NCBI RefSeq assembly: GCF_031877795.1
Contig: NC_133938.1
Location: forward strand, 13,796,920 to 13,860,919
DNA length: 64,000 nt
Direction of reading: 5' to 3'
From: Strix aluco
Lineage: Eukaryota; Chordata; Aves; Strigiformes; Strigidae
A program made the position numbers and the translations under genes. Below are positions 53,901-64,000 of this stretch, piece after piece. Under the pieces are notes generated by a model, which was not told the origin of the DNA, searched no databases, and saw only the letters and a list, made by a program, of their open reading frames with translations. Position 1 is the first letter of the stretch. Each line of letters starts with the position of its first letter.

Positions 53901-56900
53901 GCTAACAGTTTCTCTTAGCAGAAAGAAAAGAACTTTATGTTTCATGAAAGCTGATTATTCAGCAAAAGAGAAAAAAGAAAACAACTAAGTTTATTTTTAA
54001 GAAACTAGCTACAGCAGATCACCAGTTATATAGCAAGGAATAACACTCCCTTTCCATAAAGGGCTTTGAGCAGTCTTCAGACCACTTCTGTTTCTTGGTT
54101 CTTTAGTATTTAAAGCCATAGTTTGTTTATTTTTAACACACTGAAGTGACCTAGTGCATATCAATGAAAACCTGCTAGTAATATAGAGGGCTAAAAGCTC
54201 TTATTTTATCCATCAAAAAAAATCAGAAAGTCTAAAATTGTAAGGAACATGAAAAAGAGTTAAGTACATTTGGTTTGCAGTATGGTACGGTGAGTCAGTG
54301 CTTCCTGACTCCTGCACCTTTGTAATACTAAATTTCTGACAGCCAGAACACAAGGTAGTATCAAAAGATTAATAGTACTGTGACATATTCAACAGAAATA
54401 AATGCCCCTTGAATAACAGAAGCATTAAAGCACTCAAATTAGACAAGTTAAAACAAAGGTAAAAGCCAGCTTACTTTTTACACCTTCCACAGCTATACAT
54501 GTTATCACCTGCAAATATCAAGAAGAAAACCAGCCATTATTCTCTAAATCCAACTAGTTATCCTTCAAGCACATATATTTGATATATAAAAGTTTCAAGG
54601 GAATTCAGGTTGCATTCAATATTTAAGCCATAAGAGTGCTGACATAGCAACTAAACAGAAAGGTTCTCAGGTTTTATGCTTTCAACTATGAAGCAATACA
54701 GCATAATCTGAAGAGACGATGCTATATAATTCAAAAGGGAAATAATTCACTAAGTCCAAATTAAGGTTGTGAGAATGAGTATTAATATAGCAGGTTTTGA
54801 AATTTTTATGTACTTTCAGTTAATACCATTTCATTAAACCAAATTCAGATTGACATTTCTAAAGCTACTTTCATGGGCATTTCTTGCCTCAAATATTCAG
54901 TTGAGTGAGAAGCTTACCTTTTTGAAATGAATGATCCCGTAAGAGCAAGGAGTGACTGTATTACAGTAACAGGTGGCCTTTGCTTAATTGTGTGAAGTTA
55001 AGAAGATATTAATCATCTTATTGCGATAGGAGGAAAAAAAAACAGAAGAGATGTTCATGTAATTAACCTCTTACCCTTGAGCTCATCTCTGGCGAAAAAG
55101 GCAGCAAGACAATCTTGTAAGGTTACAACTGGACCCCAAAACCAGCTAGGAACACATGAGACAACAAACCTGAAACATCATTGACAGAAAAGAAAGAAAA
55201 CCAACAAATGTTCTGCCAGAAGAGCAGAAACTGGAATTTCAGGATAGATAAGTAAATAAAACAAGGTAAATATTAGTTACCTTTTGAAATATTCCATAAA
55301 AAAAGCTATCCATCCCTGGGGGGCATATGCTTCTCCACATGACCCTGCTTTGACTAGAGATGTCTGATGACTTGCAGAATGGAGTTTAGCAAGATCTTCC
55401 TTACCTGGAATAGGCAAGGACAGATCCTGAAAGGTCTCCAGGGTTACAGACAGCTAAAGAAGAAAACAAATGAAACAAAATAAGAGTTAACCTTTAAGAG
55501 AAACAGCAATTAAACTGAATTCTGTAAAGTTCACCCATAACTACTAAGTCACTCTGCAGCTGAAAATTCTACTAGGTAGCAAAATAACTATGAATAAGGA
55601 AATGTAAGAATTCATTTTCTAAAAAAGAGGAAGAAAAAAAAATTTAGAGAGAAGTTGCAGATTGTTATCACTGAAGCTTTTTTTAAATGTGTTATTAATT
55701 AATTGTTGTCTTCCTACTAGTCATACAAAGCACTATGATTTTTGCCTCAGGCTCCTGTTATACAAACTAGTTTCAGAAAGCTTCAGCCCATTGTTTTGTC
55801 AGTATTTGACATTATCTTGACCTGATGTAACTGGAGCTGCTGCAAAAGACATCCAACTGGGCATTTTCTTTCTCCCATGCTGGATTTAGTGATCACAGCT
55901 GCAGAGTAAAACATCAAGCAAACTTTAAAAATTCTTATTTGTTTTTTGAACTTGCTCACCAGATTACCCTGAGGTCTCTGCATTCTTAGATCTAAAACAA
56001 GGGAAGCAGTAAGGGCATGCAATTGCATCAGGGTTAGGTTTAAACCTTACATTAAGAAACTTGTCCCCAATGCAAAGATTTGGATATTTTGCTTTGATAC
56101 TGAAGCTTTGAATACTATTGCTTTGAAACTGAAGTGGTCCGACTAGACATATTTAGATAATTGACTTTTTTAAAATGATCACGTGTGCTGTTCTAAGTAA
56201 TTTTATGAGCAAATAGTAGAGAAAAAAAAAAATCAACTGTTCTGAGTTGTACCACATCTTGCAATAGAGGACAATTTAAGAAAGTAGTTAATGATTCATA
56301 TCACCTGTAAAAGTAAGTGTCTTCACTTGGATTTTCTGAAAGACAGGAGTTTTCTTATCCTTAATCTACCTAATAAGACTGTTATAGCAGTATGATTAGA
56401 CTACTGTCTTTTACTTTTCTTTGTAACATTGTCTACCTGAGAACTTACAATAGGAGGTATGCATTAGGATATTCAGAACATTACTAAAAACTAATCATAT
56501 TTAACTGAAGTTGAAGAACAAGCCTCTTTCTCCATCCTTGCTGTCCGATTCTCAAAATGTTATTTTTCAGCTCTGAGTAAATATCCAGCTCAATGAATGC
56601 AAGCTAGTCTAAACACAATGTGCTGGTAGTAGCTGCTATTACTATTTAAGTAAACAAGTATGAAACAACCTGCTACAAAAGAATAAAGTTACCAGAGTGT
56701 GACTGTATTCATAAAGCTGTTAGTATTTGTACTGGGGCGGGGGAGGGGAAAAAAAAAAAATAAATTAAAAGCTAGAACTTCCCCTCGTTACTCACCCGAT
56801 CACAAGTCAAGCACTGTACTGAGCTTATTATAGTCCCATCAAATATATCAGAGATAACACTCCTGTACTTCTTGCGCTTCTTCCTTTTCGGTGATGATAC

Positions 56901-59900
56901 AGTTGAAACTATAAAGTGACAAAAATAAAATGCTGAAAGTAAATCAAGATACAGCGCATTCCAATTTCCTTCAGCTTTGCATAATATAATTAGAGATCAC
57001 ACATATTTAGGATCAAATTATGAGCCAAGCCCTGTTTTCTATTTATTGAGTATTTCTTAGAAATTACACAACCAGATTACTGCTAGTACCAGGCAATTCA
57101 CATAGGTTCCTCAAGCAGTTTATGGGGGCCAAACACCAGAAACTTTTGCCTCTGTTTAAGTAAAACTCAAACTGCCAGTCTTGAAATCTACAGCCTACTG
57201 CTACAAGATTCATCTTGGCAGGAATCCCCAAAGGCATAAATTTAAAAAGGCACATTCTATCTGGCATTTAATTTGATTACATCTTTGCAGGAAGTTTTAA
57301 CCGTGTTGGGCTGAAGAGCTCATACAAAAGCTTACTGTATGACAGCACTGATGACAGTTGGCTGAAGTAGGCTAAATGTACTTCTAGAGTCCAGCCTAGC
57401 AGCGGCTTATTAAAAAAAATCTGAAGCCCCAAGCCAGTAACATGCGCTCCCCACCCAAACCCACTACTAATTAGGTAAACACACCAGAGCAGTCTCTTGG
57501 GCTCTGTAGATTACTGGAATGGTAGGCTAAAATGAAGACCACAAAACCTCTTCTGGAGTCAGTATATCACCCAAAAGATGAGTCAAAAGTCTTGTAGGAG
57601 TCAAAGGCAAACTCTGCCAAAATGCTGACAGCCAGTAACGAAATAGGCAGTGAAACATGGAAATAATTACAGTGAGAAGGAAACCGAATTACTCCAATAA
57701 ATCTTTCACACAGAACACAACCTCCTTTGTACATGAAGAGTTTGCCCATAAGCAGTACTCTTGTCTTTTTACCATCCAGTAGCGTTATATTGTCTCTGTA
57801 TCATCCCATACCTAGAAAGATGTCTAAAATAATAAAAAAGTCTGAACTCCAAAGTATCTCCAGCAGAAAGAATGGCCACTAGAAGTAATCTGAAAAACCC
57901 ACTTTTTCGCAATGCATCAGATATATTTTATTTATTATGGATGCAAACTGCATCATAGAGCCTCTTGCCCAGAATTCTCTAAGGTTCCTTCCAATCACTT
58001 ATTTTGTCACTAAACAGCTTTAAAATGGTTCTGAAGTCTTTATTGATCAGTGATATGGAGGATGTGCTGTATTTATCCACGCTAACAAACAGCAGGAAGA
58101 AGTGGAAGATACTGACAAGCAGGGGCATCTTAAGGTTGTGGCACCTGACATACTCCATGTACTTTCAACAAGGGGGAAATTAAAAAGGCGGCAATAGGTG
58201 TGTTGTAATTAGGTATTAGTCCCCAGACACAAGTCTTAGCACACTAGGGAATTTCCCTAGTATTATAGGGAATTAAAAAACCAACAACTTGAGAGCTTGC
58301 AAATGGCTGCCACACTATTCCCCTTGTCAGTTCTACTGCATACATATCTGTTTCCTCAATACTCAGTAAAGACGACCAAAGTTAAATTATTAAGAAGTGA
58401 CAAAAATCAGTAATCTACATAGGAAGAGACCTTTGGATATTATCTGGTATAGTCTGTTCAAAGCCGCTCTAGTTGAACTTTGGAATATCCATCTTCAAGA
58501 ATCTCAGGGTACCTTTGGGCTCCCATCCCTGTTCCAGTATTCAGCCACTCATTGGAAAGATTTTTTTCCCTTCCATTTAATAGAAATTTACTTTGTGCAA
58601 CTTGCTTCCATTTCTATTTGCTGCATGGCTTCAAGCAAAGTCTGGCTCTGCCTTCTCTATAACCACCCATAATGCTGATGACAGCAACAGTTCTCCTCTA
58701 GCCTTTCATTCTCCAGACTGAACAAACCCAGCTCTCTCAGCCTCTCCTTGTACATGACAGGCTCCAGCCACCTAATACCTCTTCTGATAGACTCGCTTCA
58801 GCTTATCTAAAACCCTCCTGTAATAGTGAAGCCAAAACTGGAGACAGAGTACAGATGCAGTGTCAAAACTGCTGAACAAATGAACCAAGGAGGTCAATGA
58901 TTTAAGTCCCTTAAATCGTTGTCATTTGACATCAGTGCTAAAGCATTAAAAGGGTAACATTAATGCTTACAGAACTTATCCCGGACAGCCTGTTGAATAA
59001 AAGAGGATCACAATATTAAAGTTGTGGGAGTTTTTTGGTTTGGTTTAATGCTAGCCTTAAATACATGTTCCACAAAACAAGCTTTTATTAAAATAGTCTG
59101 CTATTACAAAAATAAGGGAAAAAATATTTATATATTGTTCCCTGTGCCCTAAAGCTGCACTGTCTTATATCTAAAGGCAGTAAAAGTCTAAACACTCTGG
59201 ATGCTGATAAACACATCATTCTGTGGAAGGTGCCAAAAGAAATACTCTACACCACAGACAGTAACAACCAGAAAGCATCTAGCATTTACAAGTCTATCTA
59301 CAGCACAAGTACACATGGCTCCTTAAACCTTAACAGACTAAAATGTGGACTTACGGAACTTCTGCTGAAGATTCAATGTGCTTGTTCTCTGGAAAGCATT
59401 ACCTTTAAGGGGGGTACTAAGTTCTCACATGTTTCCCCTCTCACCAAACCAGTGCAGTTGAGAAAGTTGCCTAAAAATGTTATTCCATCCTCCCAAAGCA
59501 GAGGCAAATACTATTCACACGTCAAAAGAATCAGAATTTTACAGAAGGGAGTCTTACCATATGTCCAGCTTAGATAATGCTCACTGTCCCCACTAGGGAT
59601 AGGGCATAAAGAAACCCAAAACCTTAAAAACAACACTGCATTGCTGCGCAAGACACAAGAAACACCACTATTAAAACTGTAATGCAGAGCAATTCAGCAC
59701 CAGGAGGAAGAAAATAAAGGGCCTATACCTTTTTTGTGGACTGGTGCCAGCGAAGAGCATGATGAGAATGATTTTGGAGGACTGTTTGATAAGCGTGTGT
59801 TCATCCCTTCATTTGATGATGGGGTGTGGGCTGCAGATATATCATTCATGTGGACATCACTGATGTACTCTGTAATTAATATCTGCATTATTTCATAACT

Positions 59901-62900
59901 TCTACCCAAAAAAAATTTACTGCCAAATGAACAGACACAATGCTTATGTCATTTATTTAACCACACTGTCAGGTCACTGAACATCTAGGAATGAAGCACC
60001 ATTTCAATTCCCATAGCTTTTAAGTTAAGAACAAAACCAAAAAACCTCACTCTTCTGGGTTATTTGAAATCTTACCCACTACAGATCTTTAGCTTTTCAA
60101 ACGAATTCAAACTGAATTCAGAACACCTAAACTGAAAAAATAAACTGAGAAGGTGCATTGTTCACAAGTGAATCCACCTACGCTACTCAGCCTATATCTC
60201 TTTACTGTATTCTACAACTCACTTGAATTCACATAGATATTCTGGCTAAGAATTTGACTATTTCAAATGCACATTAGTAAAGTACTACCTGAGAATCTGC
60301 TGTGTATCTGTACTTTGACAGTTCCTTGATTATTTAAAAATTCAGTAGTCTCTGAAGTAGTGTTTGTGTCTTTTTCCAAGTCTTCCATAGAATTTGCTCG
60401 TTTAAGCTTGTTGCTTGATATTTTTTCTTTCTGCCAGTCTTTGGATGTGATTGAGTTGTTATCATCATCCTGAATTAACATGGTTGTCTCCGCAGGATCC
60501 TCTAAGACAGGTTTGAAAATAGCATCATTTTCTGTTTTATCACAGGTACCACAGGATTCACAGGGCTGAAAGCCTACATCTGACTGACTCTTGTCTTCTT
60601 CCATACTCTCTTCAACACTCATAGGCTGGGCATCTTCCAGTTCTACAACTGGTTCTTTAAGTTCTTCATGAAGCAAATCCATAAGACAACGCAAAAATTC
60701 TTGTGCATCCTAGAATTTTAAACAAGTTTTACAATATTATTCCATTCTATTTGGAAGACACTAAAATCTATCAGGAAAAGATACAGATAACTGAAGCAAA
60801 AGTTACAGCTGGCTGTTAAAGAATAAGGTAAGCTCCTCTGTCCCAGGTCCAATGTTCAAAAGAAATTTCATTTCCATACTACATATTTGTTTCCTGCATC
60901 CATTTCTTGCATGTCACAAGTAATCTTATCATACAAGTTTCATCCAAAACACTTTGAATCCCAAAAAGTTTCTATCAACACCTTGAACAAAAATACTGCC
61001 ATAGCTTACACAAATGATAGATGTAGCTCAAGCAACTACCAACAGTATGGTCAGACTCCAGCTTTGCTGGTAATGGAATGTTTTAGGGACAGTTTTTTAA
61101 AACCTTATGCAGCATCTTCAGCAAAGCAACCAGAGCCTTGCTTTCACTGGGTATGGAAGTACTTTATTAAAAAATATTATGATGTACTTAGCCCATCTTT
61201 CCAATTGCATCATACTGTCAACAAGATTTTAATCATTCTTCTCAAGCCCAGACAAGATTCCTCAACTATCAGTGTTCCCACAATGAGCTGTCGAGTATTA
61301 CAACCCATGTTTGGAAGTATCTTAAAAGCCACTAAATTTCAACAATCCACACAGTAGCTTTAGAGAATTAGAGAATATATAATAAAGCAAGCATGGGAGA
61401 AAACAATAGCCTCTTCTTGCCAACTACTACTGTTTCTATTTTCTTCTATTTTCCTTTTTGTATTTTGGTTGTTCATAATAGTAATTTTTGCTGCTCAACA
61501 TTCCCATCCATCACAGCAATTACTTATTAAGCTCACAACTGCTGACTAGAAAACACTCTTTTTCTTAAAATCTACAACTATCAGATTTGAGGTTTGGGTA
61601 ATGAAAAAAATCTAATATGCCTATTTGCTGGTATTCCCTTTACATAAAAAAAAAAGAAGACGCAAACCTTAAGACACAGATTAACTGATAAACATTCTTC
61701 ACTGAGCAAAAGAATTCCTTTTTCTCCCTGAAGATGGGACATGGCTGCCCAACTTGTGAGACTGGGCAATAGGAGAGTGTTGGTTATGAAAGACCTGCTT
61801 TGTTTTAATTGTTGCCATGAAAACTACTAAACATACAACTGAAGTGTGATCCAGGAAGAACCTAAAAAGGTTTTCATTAAGTGTTGCTCTGCATGGAAAA
61901 AGACATTATCATCAGTGTTCAAAGCTGTGAGAAGCAAGTTTCCATACAGTTTCTTTTTGGTTATCAAGACTGATTTTCTACTTTTCCAGAAATTCATGTG
62001 GCTATTCAGAAATTCATGAGTAAATTAAAAAACATTGAGATTACTATTTAAACATTTACTTTACAGCTACATACAGCATTTGAACATTAAATCATATGTT
62101 CTAATCCTCCAGTCCACAAATATGAAACATGTTAACTGAAGCAGCAAAATTCCTTTGAATAACACCAGATTCCTGGAAGATATTAGTAAGCTTTTCTAAT
62201 TACAGCGTTTAAATTTTTTCTCCAGCACAGAAGCTTTTAATAAAGTACTGCAAACTGTATGAATGCAACAAGATCCTGTATGAAGGATCAACTGAAGAAT
62301 GCCTTTACTACATAATAATCCATGCTTATTTAATAAATTACCAACTTAACAGTTCCCACAACACCACTTATGAAACACATGGCAGTGGAGTTTTTTTTCA
62401 AAGACACTAAATGAAAATTGGATACTGCATATTTAATTTTTTAAAAAACATAACTGGTGGATGAATATTAAAAAAATCTATTACATTCTTTTTTATCTTT
62501 GAACATCTTTATTTTTGTTTTCTGGGACTGCTCAAATATTAGCAGCCTTATTTGACAGAAAGGAAAAGTTTTAGATATGTATTATTTTAATTTTCCTGAA
62601 AAATGGTAAAAGGAATTAGTCTCAGAAGTTGAAGGCCTTTCAAGTATTTGATACAAACATACATAAAACCTGACTTAACTGTTAATGGCTCCATTTCAGA
62701 TGATCTATATTTGAAGCATATAAACTAAAGTTTATATTGCATTTGCTTTAAACAAATAAAGGAAGCATGGTATCTTAAGCATTAGATTTAAAAATAAGAG
62801 ATGACTTTATGGCTTAGGCAGAGTTAAAAGACATCAGAAAGTTTTACCTGTTGAGAGTAGCCTCGAAATGTTGGATTAACAGTTTTAATTCCTTGAAATA

Positions 62901-63791
62901 AACCCGTAGGAACAACAGAACCAGGCCTAAAGAAAAAAAGTTTTAAATATATAACTATACATAAAAAAGCAAGCATTTAAGTGGAATCTTCTATCTTTAC
63001 TGGGATCATAATTTTACCTGCAAGTCAGCTATAACACATCTAACACCAATAATATTCATCTTAACCAAACATAATATTGGTATTGAATTATTAACTATAT
63101 AATTTTTTTAAAATCTGTCATCCAACAGAAATAGAGACTGTATCAGGCCTTTTATGCCACATTTCTTGTCAGAGAATCAGATGACGAATCAGATGTACTC
63201 TTGGCACTGTGCACAATTACGTTTTTTTTACCTTTATACTTATATTTTGAAGTATTTTCTTAGACAGAGATAACAGAAATTCCATATAAGGAAGTAAGAG
63301 AAACTGACAAAACATTGATACAGAATGACCGACACAGAGAGAATAAAGTAGTTAAACATTTTAGATTTATTTCTGGCAGATATAAACTTAGTTTTAAAAG
63401 CTTAATGCTACTTTGTATAACGTTTATCATCTATTTCTTGTCAGATCTTCCTTACTACAATTTACATCAATTATTTTTCCTATCTTTGGTAGATATGGAA
63501 AAAGAACAGCTTATAAGGAGTGTTTAAATCCTGTACATTAGTCTTTTCTTCCTTATTTTTAAGAGTAATTCTGTGATACACACAAAATAAAAATTAGAAA
63601 CCTAGGACAGATTAATGCATCCCTTCATGACTCTGGAGTTTATTTATAATCGTTTTATCACCAAAATTATGCAATACCTGCTTTTGTGCCAGAGTTCTGT
63701 CATCAGCTTGAGGTAACTTTTACAAATTGCCGGTTTCTTATCTGTTCGGGCTAAGCCTCCGCAGTCAAGAAAAAAGTGCGTCAAAGGTGGG
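38813..63791 (-). CDS. USP33: Ubiquitin carboxyl-terminal hydrolase 33, C-terminal 737 residues (17 exons, 5' end outside window)
   Basis: Spliced minus-strand gene. The exons from 63791 to 38813 join in phase without a stop and end in TAG at 38815-38813. USP33 removes ubiquitin from substrates; family literature links it to VHL, ROBO1, beta-arrestin and centrosomal CP110. In window numbering, residue 1 is the first complete codon of the 63678-63791 exon. The order is: USP finger and palm start (1-75), acidic low-complexity insert (about 80-250), CxxC zinc ligands C284/C287 and C385/C388, His box with H468 and D485, then two DUSP domains (about 520-610 and 620-715). The length fits the mammalian protein (about 940 residues) minus the N-terminal ZnF-UBP and Cys box, which lie beyond 64000. 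USP20 is the close paralogue, but the sequence around the His box and the DUSP domains matches USP33 as I remember it. Exon boundaries are by eye and each is phase-checked. Confidence 0.95.
40855..41838 (-). mobile_element. CR1 LINE, 5'-truncated, ORF2 end plus 3' UTR
   Basis: On the minus strand it runs from 41838 to a tail of ATTCTATGATTCTATGAT near 40872-40855, the CR1 3' end signature. The 5' half retains the reverse-transcriptase end of ORF2, including the blocks [34 protein letters not shown] and [15 protein letters not shown]. It is dead: a TGA replaces a conserved Trp codon at 41653-41651, and a 1-nt loss near 41813 breaks the frame before the LFNVFV block. It lies in the last USP33 intron (38971-42253), in the same orientation as the gene. 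It is the youngest-looking CR1 in the window. Confidence 0.95.
42254..42322 (-). CDS. USP33: USP33 exon: DUSP domain 2, middle
   Basis: 69 nt; acceptor GTCACACTAG, donor CAAG|GTAGGT. It encodes [20 protein letters not shown] followed by RQ, with split Asp and Gly codons. PPGPIDN is the conserved DUSP loop. Confidence 0.95.
43100..43202 (-). CDS. USP33: USP33 exon: DUSP domain 2, first part
   Basis: 103 nt; acceptor CCTTTCAG, donor GACAGTG|GTAAGT. It encodes [20 protein letters not shown] and [14 protein letters not shown]. The hydrophobic [12 protein letters not shown] block is the DUSP core. Confidence 0.95.
44814..44854. repeat. Perfect inverted repeat, 18-bp arms, 5-nt loop
   Basis: Left arm TTTTATAGTATGGAAACT (44814-44831), loop GTAAA, right arm AGTTTCCATACTATAAAA (44837-44854). 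All 18 pairs match. It lies in the USP33 intron between 43202 and 45099. Confidence 0.95.
45099..45207 (-). CDS. USP33: USP33 exon: end of DUSP 1 (YGGGP), CxxC and helix into DUSP 2
   Basis: 109 nt; acceptor TTTTACTGCAG, donor TTCGG|GTAAAA. It encodes the DUSP signature [17 protein letters not shown] and a charged helix ([14 protein letters not shown]). The donor has no G at +5 (GTAAAA), so it is weaker than the neighbouring donors. Confidence 0.95.
45755..45782. repeat. Compound microsatellite, C8-(TC)n-(TA)n
   Basis: A C8 run, then TCTCTCTG, then TGTATATATATG, in a USP33 intron. A likely length-variable locus. Confidence 0.7.
47736..47817 (-). CDS. USP33: USP33 exon: DUSP domain 1, middle
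   Basis: 82 nt; acceptor TTCTGCAG, donor ATAGCAG|GTAAGT. It encodes [20 protein letters not shown] and then WDNLYS. The mammalian protein reads RKAGYIEDLVLML here as I recall it, so several conservative changes are present in a soft surface segment. Confidence 0.95.
49206..49375 (-). CDS. USP33: USP33 exon: linker and start of DUSP domain 1
   Basis: 170 nt; acceptor TTGTGTAATAG, donor CATGGAG|GTGAGA. It encodes the charged helix [17 protein letters not shown] and the DUSP opening [20 protein letters not shown], then [13 protein letters not shown] domains are tripod-shaped modules that bind partners or modulate USP activity. Confidence 0.96.
51366..51492 (-). CDS. USP33: USP33 exon: catalytic His box
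   Basis: 127 nt; acceptor ACACTCTAG, donor CTACAG|GTAAGA. It encodes [20 protein letters not shown], then [10 protein letters not shown] and a tail ending YVLFY. H468 is the catalytic general base and D485, 17 residues on, fits the third triad position of USP7-type enzymes. Both are intact, so this half of the active site looks functional. Confidence 0.96.
52710..52890 (-). CDS. USP33: USP33 exon: ILCIHLKRF motif and lead-in to the His box
   Basis: 181 nt; acceptor CTTCTTACAG, donor GCCAGCA|GTAAGT. It encodes [20 protein letters not shown], a block with [17 protein letters not shown], and ends VICHHGTAS. LxxHLKRF is the standard USP core motif. Confidence 0.96.
53609..53654 (-). CDS. USP33: USP33 small exon: [11 protein letters not shown] segment
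   Basis: 46 nt; acceptor CTTCCTTAG, donor CCTGAG|GTACTG. It encodes [15 protein letters not shown] after a G that completes a Lys codon. It joins the zinc finger to the LCIHLKRF motif of the next exon. Confidence 0.93.
54475..54508 (-). CDS. USP33: USP33 micro-exon: second CxxC zinc pair
   Basis: Only 34 nt; acceptor ATATTTGCAG, donor AAAAA|GTAAGC. It encodes [12 protein letters not shown] with split codons at both ends. C385 and C388 form the second zinc ligand pair. Mammalian USP33 has CEKC here, to my memory; this copy has CGRC. The exon is too short for ORF finding and was placed by phase and homology. Confidence 0.93.
55075..55169 (-). CDS. USP33: USP33 exon: [13 protein letters not shown] segment
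   Basis: 95 nt; acceptor GATGTTTCAG, donor CTCAAGG|GTAAGA. It encodes [20 protein letters not shown] and ends FFARDELK, a near-invariant block in vertebrate USP33 and USP20. Confidence 0.95.
55281..55453 (-). CDS. USP33: USP33 exon: [13 protein letters not shown] segment
   Basis: 173 nt; acceptor CTTCTTTAG, donor AAAAG|GTAACT. It encodes [20 protein letters not shown] and ends [12 protein letters not shown] (the Arg is split). The first residue is Leu (CTG), where the human protein has Val as I recall it. The exon is an ordinary part of the USP core. Confidence 0.95.
56796..56908 (-). CDS. USP33: USP33 exon: basic patch and first CxxC zinc pair
   Basis: 113 nt; acceptor CACTTTATAG, donor GATCGG|GTGAGT. 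It encodes a lysine/arginine-rich patch ([16 protein letters not shown]), then [18 protein letters not shown]284 and C287 are the first ligand pair of the USP zinc finger. The basic run resembles a nuclear-localisation-type sequence, but that is inference only. Confidence 0.95.
58243..58261. repeat. Palindrome, 9-bp arms, 1-nt centre
   Basis: ACTAGGGAA, centre T, TTCCCTAGT, about 140 bp to the left of the CR1 fragment in the same USP33 intron. A partial copy (TATAGGGAATT) follows at 58265-58275. Confidence 0.9.
58400..58885 (-). mobile_element. CR1 LINE fragment, diverged
   Basis: The plus strand carries the reverse complement of CR1 3' sequence. Recognisable stretches are GAACAAACCCAGCTCTCTCA, CTCTCCTTGTACATGACAGG and CTGTTCCAGTATTCAGCCAC. 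It lies in the USP33 intron between 56908 and 59729 and is 5'-truncated. Its divergence is intermediate. Confidence 0.85.
59729..59869 (-). CDS. USP33: USP33 exon: rest of the disordered insert
   Basis: 141 nt; acceptor TTAATTACAG, donor AAAAAAG|GTATAG. It encodes [12 protein letters not shown], then a Ser/Pro-rich stretch ending LAPVHKK. It corresponds to the mammalian segment with PSNEG and SPPK motifs. It is low in complexity and weakly conserved apart from these anchors. Confidence 0.93.
60289..60709 (-). CDS. USP33: USP33 exon: DAQEFL box plus acidic insert
   Basis: 421 nt, the largest coding exon here; acceptor AATTCTAG, donor TTCTCAG|GTAGTA. It opens with [19 protein letters not shown], the conserved USP box. 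It then enters a long acidic, Ser/Glu/Asp-rich stretch (residues about 80-204) that interrupts the catalytic domain, as in mammalian USP33/USP20. Blocks such as MEEDKSQSD and ETTMLIQDD are kept, while the parts between them diverge freely, which fits a disordered insert. Confidence 0.95.
62848..62926 (-). CDS. USP33: USP33 exon: [16 protein letters not shown] segment
   Basis: 79 nt; acceptor TTCTTTAG, donor CAACAG|GTAAAA. It encodes residues 39-64, ending FRGYSQQ. The next exon begins DAQEFL, so the USP Gln/Asp-Ala box (QQDAQEF) is split exactly at this intron. Confidence 0.95.
63678..63791 (-). CDS. USP33: USP33 exon, start of window part: USP palm/finger segment
   Basis: 114 nt. The acceptor follows a pyrimidine tract ending TTAATCAG; the donor is AGCAG|GTATTG. 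It encodes [12 protein letters not shown], then a segment ending [11 protein letters not shown], with split codons at both ends (C completing a Cys, AG opening an Arg). The catalytic Cys box should be in the preceding exon to the right of the window. The segment matches the post-Cys-box region of vertebrate USP33 almost residue for residue. Confidence 0.95.
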
Positions 63792-64000
63792 CTGATTAAA
63801 AGAAAATAGTATTTTTTCAGATTGTTAAAATACAAGAGGAAACCCCATTTCATACAAGATTATTAAAAAAAATAGTATTTCTATTATGTAATTGAACAAT
63901 TCCATTTCCTACATCCTTAAATGCCGCAACCAAACATCTCCTTGTAGGATAACTTCAGCAGTACAGCAACACTGCTCCTCAAACATATCCTGACATTTGT

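Noticed and set aside
1..64000. tRNA, rRNA, CRISPR or bacterial-type operon structure
   Set aside because: No clover-leaf, rRNA core or regularly spaced direct repeats were seen. The window is ordinary avian nuclear DNA.

Overview
This is a vertebrate, almost certainly avian, nuclear DNA window. The evidence is compact spliced exons in long AT-rich introns, several CR1 LINE copies (the dominant bird LINE) and one ERVL-type solo LTR of a kind common in neoavian birds. No prokaryotic, organellar or free-viral gene organisation is present. Exon calls were made by eye from GT/AG splice sites, codon phase and a remembered mammalian USP33 protein; no database search was run.

Region 1 (about 38.8 kb to the right edge) holds the 3' three quarters of USP33 on the minus strand, a deubiquitinase with a split USP catalytic domain followed by two DUSP domains. 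I placed 17 coding exons (63791 down to 38813). All splice phases agree, giving a continuous 737-residue C-terminal part that ends in TAG. The zinc-finger UBP domain and the exon with the catalytic Cys must lie beyond 64000.

Region 2 (about 24.2-26.1 kb) is a CpG island with two perfect NRF1 sites, two YY1-type ATGGCGGC motifs in opposite orientation, a CTCGCGAGA element, an E-box, a (GGC)8 run and a strong minus-strand splice donor. By synteny (in mammals ZZZ3 lies immediately 3' of USP33 on the same strand) it is best read as the ZZZ3 promoter and first non-coding exon. The left 24 kb would then be ZZZ3 5' intron(s); no ZZZ3 coding exon was found there.

Region 3 (about 26.1-37.7 kb) is the USP33-ZZZ3 intergenic spacer. 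It holds an old CR1 remnant and a candidate regulatory patch with two RFX-like X-box motifs, but no gene.

Six CR1-type fragments of different ages all lie in the same (minus) orientation. Small perfect inverted repeats, one in a USP33 intron with 18-bp arms, are the clearest unexplained structures. I did not find a new multi-gene system; most observations are of modest interest and are scored that way.
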